NCBI GenBank assembly: GCA_037039925.1
Contig: JAXRKP010001194.1
Span: 22,501-86,500 of the forward strand
Reading direction: 5' to 3'
DNA: 64,000 nt
Source of the DNA: Doris montereyensis
Lineage: Eukaryota > Mollusca > Gastropoda > Nudibranchia > Dorididae
Shown: positions 35,180 to 46,798 of the stretch, one piece after another
Position numbering within the stretch: the stretch's first letter is position 1
Layout of the letters: each line of letters begins with the position of its first letter
The notes under the pieces: generated by a model
Databases searched by the model: none
What the model was told of the DNA's origin: nothing
What the model saw: the letters and a program-made list of their open reading frames with translations, nothing else
Made by a program: the position numbers and the translations under genes

Positions 35180-35499
35180 TCTGTCTCTGTCAGTCTATTT
35201 CTGTTTGTTTGTCTGTCTGACTCCCTATCTATCTGTATGTCTGGCTGTCTTTCACTTTCTGTGTCTCTATATGTCTGCCCCCCCTCTCTCTCTCTCTCTC
35301 TCTCATTCTCTCTCGTCTGAGATCGTTCTCTCTCTCTCTAGATTTTCTTCATCTCTCTGTTCTCTCTCTCTCTCTCTGTCAGTCTATTTCTCTCTGACTC
35401 CCTATCTATCTGTATGTCTGGCTGTCTTTCACTTTCTGTGTCTCTATGTCTGCCCCTCTCTCTCTCTCTCTCCTCCCTCTCTCTCTCTCTGCATACATA

Positions 35500-35546
<47 letters not shown>

Positions 35547-35725
35547 CTATCTTTGTATGTCTGTATGTCTATGTCCGACTCTGTCTCTGTCTCTATCTCT
35601 GTCTCTGTCTCTGTCTCTGTTTCTGTCTCCTTCTCTGTCACTGTGTCTGTCTGTCTCTGTCTGTCTGTCTGTCTGACTGTCTGTCTGTATGTATGTATGT
35701 CTGTCTGTCTGTCTCTGTCTCTCTT

Positions 35726-35785
<60 letters not shown>

Positions 35786-35862
35786 ATACACACACACACA
35801 CTCACACACACACATATACATCCACAATTTCTCGTATCTGCAATACACACACACACACACAT
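35180..35862 (+). repeat. Compound CT / CTGT / TA / CA microsatellite with internal duplication
   Basis: CT and CTGT blocks, a 40-base TA run at 35503-35543, (GTCTCT)n, more CTGT, then CA at 35790-35862. The non-simple stretch CTCCCTATCTATCTGTATGT ... CACTTTCTGTGTCTCTAT occurs at about 35220-35275 and again at 35397-35447. Confidence 0.93.
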
Positions 35863-36133
35863 ATTATTATATTTAAACATAGATTGATAAACATTTAAAC
35901 AAGAAAAAAAGTCTTTTACTTTATTTAGGACCTATAGATCAGATACGAATGATTATAGCGTTGTTAAATATCAGGACCTTCAATAGTCAGTGCAATTTTT
36001 GTCCTTATGAACTCACATTTTTAAGCAAATGACTTCATATTTGACAAATAAGTAGTTTTACATTGTACTGTCGCACAAAAAAAAAGAAGATTGCATTTTA
36101 GTTCATTTTTGTAGGCGTCACGTGGTTTTTCAA

Positions 36134-37216
36134 TGGGTGCCCCCTATGTGATCCGTCGAAAACAAAGAGCTGTTATTGAATTCCCTATAAAGAGAAGGAT
36201 ACATTTCCACACGAAAAAAAAACCCCATCTACAAGCGATTATAAATTTTTATCAAATGAAAGCTTTAGATTACAATAATGTTTTATAGGTGGGTCAGACG
36301 TTTAAGCACTAAATGTGAAGAGGAGCCAATACTTACTCTAGCAGACAAAACATATACCATTCGCTCAACTTGTTGTGTCAACAATGTCAATGATAAAACA
36401 CACACAGAAGCGCATGTCAGATCTGACAGGCAAATTACGCTTGATGAGTTGGCATCAAACCTGGAGGTAAGCCATTAAAGTGTCCATAAACTCGTCCAGA
36501 TTTTTTAGTAAAGTCTGTGTCCGCTGGGTACCACCACACCTCACACCTGATCACATGATTCAAAGAGTAAATTGCTGCACAGAGTTGTTGCGGCTTAGCA
36601 ACAGATACATTATATTTTTCAAAGGCTTATCACCGGGGATGAAACTTGGGTCAATTATTATGAACCATAATCTTAAAGACGATCGATGGAATTGCGGCAC
36701 CCCAAATTTCCCGTCTTCAAAAAATATTCAAGACGGAAAAATCCGCTTCCGATTATCTTCATGAACAGTCGGGGCGTTATCCTCACTGATGTTTTGCCAA
36801 TAATATTATTAACAATGAATAAACATTTTGAAGCATTTATTGAGGCATTGAAATGGCTTAAAGCAATAATTCAATAATTTTCTTTGGAAATGGAGAACAT
36901 TCTTTTTCATGACGATGATGCCTGCCCACACACAAATACCGCCACAAGGGAGGCAATCACTTCCTTTGGGTGTACCATACAACCATGCCCCATCCTCCGT
37001 ATTCACCGAATTCAGCTCCTTCTGACTTCCATCTATTCGATCCACTGAAAGAATCGTTGAGAGTCCATCAATAATTATATGAGAGCGATGACGACGAAGT
37101 GAAGACTGCTGTCAATAACAATGGCTGACATATCAGACGTCAGAATTTACGAGGCTGACATACATGGCCTGACTAAGCGGTGGACATTGGCTATCGAAAG
37201 GTGGAAACTATTATAA
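36134..37216 (+). pseudogene. Degenerate mariner transposase
   Basis: Cut-and-paste transposase of the mariner (DD34D) group, broken into several frames. The start ATG at 36134 opens GAPYVIRRKQRAVIEF, the N-terminal helix-turn-helix. It is followed by YRWVRRLSTKCEEEP, ITLDELASNLEVSH, VCVRWVPPHLTPDH, GDETWVNYYEP (first catalytic Asp), NSRGVILTDVLP, HDDDACPHT (second Asp) and YSPNSAPSDFHLF (third Asp), ending near the C-terminal KRWTLAIER at about 37180-37200. The order and spacing match full-length mariner transposases of roughly 345 residues. At least four stops or frameshifts make it inactive. I could not define the terminal inverted repeats. Confidence 0.88.
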
Positions 37217-37363
37217 AATGGTAGGGATTTGATCCCTATTGTGTGACATCCCTTAAGTGTATGTATATCTAGCTTGAAGCAATAAACCAAAATTGCATTA
37301 ATTATAGACTGCGCCCGGTAGTAAATGACCGACGGGTGAGAATGTAATTGACTGATTGACTTA

Positions 37364-37379
37364 ATGAGTGTGTGTGTGT

Positions 37380-37421
<42 letters not shown>
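37364..37421 (+). repeat. TG microsatellite
   Basis: (TG)n of about 55 bases with one TC interruption. Confidence 0.95.
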
Positions 37422-37852
37422 TAGGCCACTCAGAGTAAGCATATTTTGCAGGTAGGCTTTAAATCATCCCCAGATCGTTTTTGTTTGAGAAAATGTTCTG
37501 CCAAATGTGGCGGTGAATTAATGTAAACTTCACTGTTTCCCTATGTCTATGGTTATCATTTCCATTCAGCTAACCCGCCATTTTGAACAGGTTTGTACCG
37601 GGTTATCAAAAACTTTGAATTGTACCTTCACGTTTACTTGTGTATCCTCAAAAACAAATAATAACTCGATCAAATAATTGTACTTGATACCACCCGGGAT
37701 GTAATATGCTTGTGAATATTATAATACTATCGTTTGACGAAGACAAACCGGATATTTCGTCAAAAAAGACCTACTGAACCTCAAGACCCCATCAAAGACA
37801 TAGGTCATGGTGTCCGCCATGGCTATTTTTAGCTAGTACCATGGAGGTTGTT
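37422..37852. other. No gene seen
   Basis: Unique sequence between a TG and a TAC microsatellite. Confidence 0.55.
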
Positions 37853-38305
<453 letters not shown>

Positions 38306-38337
38306 GTTTATTTATATAGCGCCTTATACCGAAATAT

Positions 38338-38428
38338 CTTTCTTTCTTTCTTTATCAGTTTCCAGCCTACCTTTCGGTGTATGGGTTCAGATGCCCGAGG
38401 TGATCTTTCTCCAGGATGCAAGTACGGC
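38338..38428 (-). mobile_element. Short 3' fragment of the LINE family (reverse orientation)
   Basis: On the minus strand it reads CATCCTGGAGAAAGATCACC, CATACACCGAAAGGTAG and AAACTGATAAAG followed by (GAAA)n, matching 34230-34345. It is squeezed between the compound triplet microsatellite and the second copy of the ~770-bp repeat. Confidence 0.7.
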
Positions 38429-39185
38429 AAGTTGGTATTCATTTTGATCGTCACCATCAACGCTATCCAAAAGAAAACTTAAGTGAGGATCTATTATAAC
38501 GTATGGAAAATCAAAGGCACCATCTTAAATGAGTGAAAAGGTGTTGGTGCACTTGAAACCGTGTCCATAAGAAGTAGTAGAGAGTCTCTCAAGGTTTTAT
38601 GATGTTTCAAAGTATTATCCTACTCTTTTCTTAGGTTTATGGGAGAACAATATATTCAAACAACAAAAAATAAAATAAAAATACAATTTTCTCAAAATGT
38701 CATTTTTTGTTCATTATTTCCCTATCCACTTTTTTTTTATTTCTCAACATATCTTCAGGAAATGTGGTATGAATGATGAGTGAGATAAAACAAAAAAATA
38801 AACAGATGTTTTTGTTATGTTTCATAGTTTTAAAAAAATAAAAATTTGTACAATATTTTTGTATATTTTTGGTTTTTTCATATGCTATTTTCAAAAATTC
38901 ATAGAAATAAAACTTACATATAAAACAAAAATCCGATCTTATCAAATTTAGATATTGTATAAAATAAGATATGTGTCAAGTTTGATAGAGATTTGTTGAA
39001 AACAGTAGAAGCCTATCGATAACTGGAAAAATTAGGGGGGGGCAAAATCCAAGATGGCCGCCATTTCCATGGCGACCTGAAGCGTCAAGAAAAAAAAGAC
39101 ATATTTCAACTCAGTCAACCATGCCCATTAAACCTATACATAGGTTAAATTGATAGAGCAAAAGGGGAAATTTTCACTGAGCTCA
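38420..39185 (+). repeat. ~770-bp dispersed repeat D, copy 2
   Basis: Shares GCAAGTTGGTATTCATTTTG, ATCCTACTCTTTTCTTAGG, AAATCCGATCTTATCAAATT, CCAAGATGGCCGCCATTTCC and CCATGCCCATTAAACC with copy 1, in the same orientation. It is preceded by a reversed LINE tail and followed by a reversed LINE reverse transcriptase. Confidence 0.8.
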
Positions 39186-39189
39186 AAAT

Positions 39190-40260
39190 TAAGTATCTTT
39201 ATCAAGTGATTTATTCGAAAGTTCATTGAAAGACTGCTGTCAAGAAAGACGCCCAAGTATTTTTTTCCGAAAAAAACCCCCTAATATTTGCAATGGAGAT
39301 GGATATCATGCCAATCTTTTTGAGAATTGACTCAGAGGAACAAAGAAAAACATCAGTTTTATCGTCGTTAAATTTCAATTTATTTCTTTTCATCCATGAT
39401 TTGGCAGAATGACAGTAGTTTTCATGTCAATCGCAATAATTGGAAAATCTGATAAAAAAAAAATCTTTATAAAGTTGGGTATCATTAGCGTACATATGGT
39501 AATTAACACCATGCAATGTTATAACTTGCCCTAAGGGCAACGTATAAAGAGTGTAAAAACATGGCAAAGAACTGAGCTTTATGCGATATCATATTTTGGA
39601 GGGAGTTTATCAGAGTGTTTTTTGTCAATTAATATTGTCTGGGTTCTTCCCGTAAGGCAAACTTTAAACCAGGCCAAGACAATATCTTAAAACCCAAACG
39701 TCTGATGTAATCTGTCAAAAAGAATCGAATGGTCTATTGTGTGAAATGCAGCAGACATACCTAGTAATGTAAGGAATGAAACTTTACCGTTATCGCATGA
39801 AGTTAAATATTAAAATATCGTTTACAATCCGCAACAATGCACTATCGGTGCTATGCATTTTCCAATAAGCAGAGTGAAATGGCTACATAAGATTGTTAGT
39901 GTGCAGATGTTCCTTCAGCTGTTTTAGTACAACCTTCTCAAAATCTTTGAAATGAAGGAAGATTTGATACCAGACGATACTCTTTTAGATTTGCAGGGTC
40001 TAAATTGTTCTTCTTAGGAAGTGGAATGACAATGGCTAGCTTATGACAATCAGGAACAATTCCAGTTTGTACTGCATGATTGATTATGACAGTTATGATT
40101 TCTACAAGGGTATCTAAACATTGCACTAAAAGACTTGTAGGTATGGGGTTAAATGGACAAGATTTGGGTGGGGATGCCCCAATGATATTTCTCACTTCGG
40201 ATGCAGTGACGTGCCTAAAACTGGTAAAGAATTGACCTTTAAAAATCAACATCTTTATCT
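39190..40260 (-). mobile_element. CR1/jockey-like LINE reverse transcriptase, degenerate
   Basis: On the minus strand 40252-39938 encodes VRNIIGASPPKSCPFNPIPT, HKLAIVIPLPKKN and LKEYRLVSNLPS, classic early RT motifs. Downstream, in shifting frames, come [28 protein letters not shown] and KSWMKRNKLKFNDDKTDVFL. The catalytic box reads YAND instead of YADD. Many stops. It abuts the second ~770-bp repeat. Confidence 0.8.
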
Positions 40261-40650
40261 AAAGGGTTAGACATGTTACTATCATTGCAGCTGTCTAGAT
40301 CATTTTATTTCATGAACTTTTTGGTGATCATAGTAAGATTTGTGTGTGTGTGTGTGTTTCGTGTTCGTTTTTTGTTATTGTCGTTGGCGTTATTTAAAAT
40401 ATATTTTCTTTTGGTATTTTATGGGTGATAAGTCATCGGAATGTCATTATAATGACTGGATTTGTCTTCAAATAGTGTGTTTAAAATTTATTCAGATGTC
40501 TTCCTTTGTCGATTGTTCTAGCTTGTGTCTCAAATGCACCCTGTTATAATCATTGTCGATGCAAAGCGCATTATTATTATTACGTAGATCTACCAAAACC
40601 AGGAAAAGGTGAAAATACAACGTGGTGGACCCACTGCAAGAAGTCTTTCT
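40261..40650. other. No gene seen
   Basis: Short TG run (40340-40356), otherwise AT-rich. Confidence 0.55.
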
Positions 40651-40664
40651 CTCTCTCTCTCTCT

Positions 40665-40705
<41 letters not shown>

Positions 40706-40715
40706 GTCCTGCTGT

Positions 40716-40799
<84 letters not shown>

Positions 40800-40850
40800 T
40801 TTCTGTCTCTGTCTCTGTCTCTGTCTCTCCTCTCTGTCTCTCTCTCTCTC
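40651..40850 (+). repeat. CT microsatellite with C-run
   Basis: CT blocks separated by CCCCCCCCC (40667-40675) and by a short unique piece (GTGGTCCTGCTGTTGA), then GTCTCT units. Confidence 0.96.
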
Positions 40851-41080
40851 TAACGTCTGTACTGTCTGTGTGTCTGTGTGTCTGTCTGTGTGTCTGCGTT
40901 GCTCTCCGATGTAAACACAACTGTCACGTGAACGCTATCGACGATGCTTAAACCCCATTAAGCGTCGCAACAAGTTCTATTTGAAATCAACGTGCGTTTC
41001 TGTAAACATTTCCCCCGACCAGATAAGAAACCGACCGAGCTTCCCCGCAGGCCGAAATCAAGTACACGTACCACCTACCA

Positions 41081-41088
41081 CCACCACC

Positions 41089-41156
<68 letters not shown>

Positions 41157-41157
41157 G

Positions 41158-41237
<80 letters not shown>

Positions 41238-41256
41238 GACTACTACTACTATAATA
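41081..41256 (+). repeat. CAC/TAC triplet microsatellite
   Basis: (CAC)n for ~18 bases, then over 45 ACT units with two ACG changes. Confidence 0.96.
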
Positions 41257-41524
41257 GTGATAATTGGAGAATGGGTATCTTCCTCTACAAAGTCAGCCGA
41301 ATGAAGAGTGACATCGACGAAGATCTAGATCGCGTCCTTCCTGACAAAAGCGTGGTGGGGTGGAGTAAGCATGCCTTTGATTGGTTCCAGCTGAGTGGTG
41401 GGAATAAAACGTCAAAACAGTGGCAAAGCCATATCGATTGAAGTTGCCAGGTGTTTCTACCCCCCCATCACTCCACAGACTAGATTATTTTAGAAGAACA
41501 TATAATCAGAATCAAAATTAATAT

Positions 41525-41785
41525 GTTCTTTAAGGCTATATATGGCCAACTTTTTATTCCATTAGATTATCTTAAACTTAATACAAGAATAACCAGATCA
41601 AGCTGTCAAACATACATGGTTCCATCTTCAAATATCAATTGTCACTTGTCACCTGCACTCATTCTACCCTAGTACAGCAAGGCTGTGGACTGTGCTGTAA
41701 GCAGGGGGACAAAACTCAACAATAGTATTGAAGAGTTTAAAAAACAGAATCAAATACATCAATTTTAAGCCAAATTATATTATAT
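41525..41785 (+). mobile_element. LINE C-terminal tail fragment
   Basis: FKAIYGQLFIPLDYLKLNTR, ITRSSCQTYMVPSSNINC, and after a break YSKAVDCAV and LNNSIEEFKKQ follow the usual end of jockey/CR1-like reverse transcriptase proteins. About 85 codons survive. Confidence 0.65.
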
Positions 41786-42539
41786 TATTTGGGTTAAAAC
41801 AAAATATGCTCGCTGACAGTAATACTAAAGAATTGAGTTGGTCAGTTATAATGAAGAAGAAGATAAGAGATTGGGCGAAGTTACATCCTGGGTGAAATAG
41901 TACAATATATTATGTGTACCACCCTCCTACTACAGCGTGACCCCTGAACAAATGTGTCGGGTCACTGCGCATGCGTCAAAGTTCAACAGGTAAGAAAGTA
42001 AAGAAAGAAAATAAAACCTCTTCTTTCTACCTGAGGAATTGATCTAGATCTAGTATTTATGAATAATAAAGAACATACAAGGTATTTTTTAGAAACTCTC
42101 AAATGATTGTCTCTTAACAAAAATTCAGATACTTGATATCTAGCTCTAGATTAAATCTAGAAATTGTAGTCTGGACAATAGTTATGGATTGGCGTTTAGA
42201 CGAGGCCTACCGAGCAAAGTAAACGTAAACGCTCTTAGTTTTTAGTCTCTTTTATGATGAGATGTCCCGAATGAATGAATCATCAAACAATAGAAGAGTA
42301 GTGTGTTCAATGTTGTCTTTCTCAGCGTTGACTGGGCCAAACTGCAGTTTACTGAACAAAGACGTGAAACCGTGAGGAAAAAAGGGTTAAGGTTTGGGTT
42401 ACATCTAGAGCTAGGTTTGGATACTACTCTCTTCTAGAGATCTAGAAGTTCTATGTCTTAAGTCGAAAAAATAAAAACCAAAACGAAGTGACTATTCATC
42501 ATTATGATAAATACCTGACCTGAGAGAGAAAAAAGGCTA
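41786..42539. other. No gene seen; CTAG-rich
   Basis: Several AGATCTAG/CTAGAT words (42046-42060, 42140-42165, 42432-42450). No exon recognised. Confidence 0.6.
41930..42000. promoter_or_regulatory. NRF1-like site TGCGCATGCGT
   Basis: ACTGCGCATGCGTCAAAG fits the NRF-1 palindrome. It stands alone about 4.8 kb upstream of the BMP start codon, and no leader exon was found, so any promoter role is speculative. Confidence 0.2.
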
Positions 42540-43860
42540 TTATTCGTCATTAGTATCGGATGTATAGCCGATTACAGATGATGAATTGAGTACCGCTTTT
42601 GGTACTTGAGTACACTCTCCCGGTAATCACGTCATTTCATTGTTCCCGGCCTCATTCATTAATTGATTGCCTGCCAAACTGACTGGTTCACCAGTGACAA
42701 TGTCTGTCAACCTTTGAGTATTACAACGATTTCGTACAGGAAATTTAGATATTAGCTCTAGATCTAAGATCAAATCTAGATACGAATATTTCACAAGATA
42801 CTAATAATACTAATAAAGAGGAGAAGGAGAAACGCAGACCAAGAAAGATAGATAGAAGGAGAGTAACACATATACATACATTTCCGAGATACACAGTATA
42901 GAGAAAGACACACACACTTACACATATATCTTCAGATCAAATCACACATATGCCACATAGATCGCTAGACCTAATGTTGAATCGTGACACAAGACTTCAG
43001 AAAGATAGAAGGGGAGGGAGACGCCTTTACACTTACACACGCGACTGAGAGAGAGACAAACACAAGCCCAAGAAAGATAGTTCTGAAGGAGATAGATACA
43101 CACACAAGACAAAGAGAGAGAGGACAAGGCCAAGACAAATAGGAGAGAGGCACACATACGGGAGAGAGAAAGAGAGAGAGATCTGTATATATATATATAT
43201 ATAGTCTGTGTCTAATCCATGTATAATCCATATATATATATATAAAGTCACATCTAGATCTAATGGTGAATCACTCCCATCCCCCTTATATTCATTCTGT
43301 AATTTGTCCCATACAGGGGGAAAATGTCAAATAATAACAATATAAAATCCTCATTAGATCTACCGTACATCTAAATGTTTAAATTCATACATTAGTCATT
43401 ACAAAAATACGTCTATTCCAAATATAATTGGGATCATGCTCAGGTTCATCATAAATGACAGATAGTGGCAAAGTCCATCCGTCGAGAGGGGGCAGACGGA
43501 CAAACACACACGTACGCAAACACAAGACATGTAGACAGATAACGGGGGGTGCATTCACAATATCGAGACAGATAGAAAAAGTCAGGAGGGAGGAGAGGGA
43601 CAAAGATACAGAATCATATAGAGGGAGAGAGACAAACACACACACGAGATGGAGAAAGAGAGCTCAAAGAGAAGAGCACACATAAAATAGAGAGAGAGAG
43701 AACCGAGACCGACAAAGATAGGAAAAGGAAGGAAAGAGAGATATATATATATATGTAAATTTGCACATCAAATCGCACATGCCGCATAGACCTATAATGT
43801 TCAATCATGTATCCACCAGATTCACCCATAATACCACCTGGACTGGGGAAAAAAGTAAAA
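42540..43860 (+). repeat. Dispersed repeat F, several partial copies in a GA-rich region
   Basis: Partial matches to 3303-3650 start near 42545, 42925, 43245 and 43755 (for example CATGCCGCATAGACC against ATGCCACATAGATCGCTAGACC). Between them lies GA-rich and AC-rich DNA (GAGAGAGA, ATATATAT at 43187-43203 and 43741-43753). The 43245-43490 copy is the longest. Confidence 0.6.
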
Positions 43861-44684
43861 TTCAAATGATAACAAGGTTGATTTTCTAGATATTTGATTT
43901 ATAAATTGCTTAACAAGAATATAACATCCATTCTCATTAAATGTGATTGATGCTGAGAATGGTCATTTATCAGTTTAATGATGATCATTGCGAGGTCCAT
44001 TGATCAATGCCATTCACTTTTAAATGGGAACAAAGGCATCCGTTCATCAGTAGGGGGAGGGGGGGGGTCGCCACCTGGACTGGCGAGTTTGGGACCAAAG
44101 GTTGATTTTCTGTTCTTTGCATATTCGGGTAGAATGATCATTATATCTACAAGTGTATGACAGAAAAATGTCTGAAAAACTTAAATTCTCATTGCCCAGT
44201 GACAAACCAGTGATCCACTGGAACAAAGGCATGGGTGCCAGTAGTCAGGTCCAACCTGGAATTCCGTTTTGACAGATTCTGTCCCAAAAAAAATCGGTTT
44301 GGCGATGTTCTTAAAAAGTCGAAAATCTCCGTTTAGTCGTTTACGGTATAAAAAAAAAAGCAAAATTGACATGTCCACCTTTCAGTGTATGGAACAAAGA
44401 CGGAAACAGGAAATCTCATCTCTAATCTCGATTGCAAGAATTGAAATAAAAATAGGCCTAATGCGCATGTCAATAAAACCAACACTGCCCATTCCTATTT
44501 TAAGCCTACACGCACATGTTTACTGTTTACATACACATCGATCTAGAATCTAGGCCTACTACTGTTGAGTCGTACTATTGCCATTCCTTTTCTTCATTCA
44601 TGTCGTCGGTTGTTTTGTGAAACTTAGATCTAGATATCTAGAATACGTGGATATTTTATGTGAATAATTAATAATCGGTGCAAA
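43861..44684. other. No gene seen
   Basis: Contains G-run 44052-44066 and AGATCTAGATATCTAGA at 44627-44643 just before the hAT-like relic. Confidence 0.55.
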
Positions 44685-45570
44685 ATGAAGTTCTTGGAGC
44701 CCAGTGACGCTAACTTTGTCCAAGAATTGGATAAAACCAGAAAAACAAGTGGAGATGGCAGTGGTTGGATGAGGAAAATGATGACGGAGTGACATTCCGT
44801 GTATGGTGTCGTAAGATCAATGCACCGGGATCATGTTTCTGCATTGTTTGTAACCGGACTTTGATTTACAGTAGAGCCCGAAAGAAAGCTCTGAAAGCTC
44901 ATTCAAATGATAGTGAACATAAAAAGGCTTCGATTTGTGTGCAAAAGTGTTATTCCTTGCCAGGTGATAGTGATAGGGATTCTCTGTGTAAATCTAGTGG
45001 ATTAGGATTCAATCGGAAGTTGAGTGTGCAAGATGTTAAAGCTAGGGTTGGTTGTTTTCTTGCTGAGCATTGTCTGCCTTATTCTATTTCATCCAGTATT
45101 TTAGACTTGTGTAAGAAGTTAAGTGAAGACAGTGAGGCATTGTCTGCCACATCTATGGCACGCACATCTGCCACCTACAAAATGACATATTTATTGACAC
45201 ATAGCATAGCTGAACATCTGAAGGTGGAATTAAGTGAAAACTTGAAGTTGAAGGGACGTTTTTTCTATCAATGCAGATGAAGCCATCAACAATGCTGGTG
45301 ATAAAGTTTTAACATGTGTCATGCCAATATTTCAATGATGATCAAGAGAGAGTTGTTGTGGAGTTGTTAGGCTCAAGAATAGTGAATTTGGCAACTGCTG
45401 AAAACATTTTAGAGGCTGTGAAGGACATGTTTAAGAACAGAGGTGTAGATGTAAGTCAAGTAGTTTCATACAACAGACAATTGTAATGTGATGTTATGGT
45501 TGAGTGACTGTATCCCAATGAAGTCTAATATTGTTCAGAAAAAAACACGAACGCAAGAACAAACACTAAA
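44685..45570 (+). pseudogene. Broken hAT-like transposase N-terminal half with BED-like zinc finger
   Basis: The ATG at 44685 opens MKFLEPSDANFVQELDKTR. A one-base loss in an A-run near 44741-44745 shifts the frame to NKWRWQWLDEENDDG. The next part contains CFCIVCNRTLIY and, 21 residues later, HSNDSEHKKA, a C-x2-C...H-x-H pattern of the BED or related type. After about residue 190 the reading moves frame again: SINADEAINNAGDKVLT, then QYFNDDQERVVVELLG, GSRIVNLATAENILEAVKD and TDNCNVMLWLSDC. DEA, an ERVVVE-type strand and TDNCNVM resemble the RNase-H-like core of hAT-type transposases and their relatives. The C-terminal dimerisation domain was not found. At least three frame breaks make this a relic; family placement is from appearance only. 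Confidence 0.6.
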
Positions 45571-46798
45571 ATCAATAGTGCATACAGTCAGTTGAACCAA
45601 AAAGGAAGGAAAAATCTAAACGCATGAGAAATTACATTGTACAATGTTGCGCAATTGGGAGAATTTTCAAGTTTGGCAAAATTGAAAATTTTAAGTTTAG
45701 GTTTCAGTAACCTTGGGTGCTGGCACCCATGAACAGAGACTGTGCTGTACAGTGGCTGGAGTTTTGAAGAGAAGACTGTTCATCTTTTATTACATTACAA
45801 TGGATAGGTAATGAAGGGTGGTTACAGTGCATAAAACCTTTGACGGATTTAAGCCATATTCAGACCTGCCAAGTTTCCCGATTTTATCAGGAAATTCCCG
45901 ATTTGGAACCCCCATTCCCGACATCCCGATATGGCCGCAATTTTCCTAATATTTTGTTCTCGATAGTGAAATATTATTTTTGTGAAGAAAATTGCGAATT
46001 GTAATTTCTACTAAGCTCTACTAAGCTTATAATCGTACTTAGTAGAAATAATCGAAGACAATAAAACCTTTTAGTTCGATACTAAATATAAATAGTTTCA
46101 TTGATAGTAAGCGTGGATTATATTCAGTGATTTTGAGTACTCGATATTCACCTATCAATGCTGTTTGGCTAGGAACTGTTGAAACTGTGTTCACTTTGCT
46201 AGGATTAAATTGTAATCATTTAAATACAGTGTATTATCATTCTTTCAGTCTCTTTCCTTTGTTTATGAAGCCGATGACTGACTCATATTATTTTTTATTA
46301 ATAAATATCTAGCGCGCTTTCTTGATTGTGTCTGTTTTCTTCGGATCTTACCTGGATTATATTTTTGGTTAGTTTTACCTTCGTTTTGGATTTACTTAAA
46401 CCTGCCAACTTTCCTGATTTACTAATTAATTTACTGCTGTTTTTATAATTTACCGTGCCTAAAATTGGAATACTAGGCTCTACATCTAGATAATATAAAT
46501 GTTTTATAGTTCGTTTTTTTTTTTCAGGGCTTGTTCCCATCTCTGATTGTTATAATTATATTAATAATTGATATATATATATATTATATATATATGTAGA
46601 TCTATAAATAAAATAAAATTATATAAGTGGAACATTTGTGTTCAATAGCCTGTCATCAGCTATTCAACTTTTCCTTCTAAAACTCTTCTCCTTTTTTCAT
46701 GTCTAAATAAGGGACAAGACATACTGATTACTGTTCTGTGTAAGAGAGACCAAAAACACTTGTATTTCGAGGTGTTATCATTTGACACAAATTACGAA
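45571..46798. other. Between hAT-like relic and BMP gene; no exon found
   Basis: CCTGCCAAGTTTCCCGATTT (45868) and CCTGCCAACTTTCCTGATTT (46401) are related words, probably a repeat. TA-rich stretch 46571-46596. Upstream leader exons of the BMP gene could lie here but were not identified. Confidence 0.45.

Noticed and set aside
35205..35887. A 223-codon open frame rich in Leu, Ser, Cys and Val, and similar frames at 4270, 26576, 28480, 40492 and 61032
   Set aside because: All come from CT and CTGT repeats; no non-repetitive protein sequence remains.
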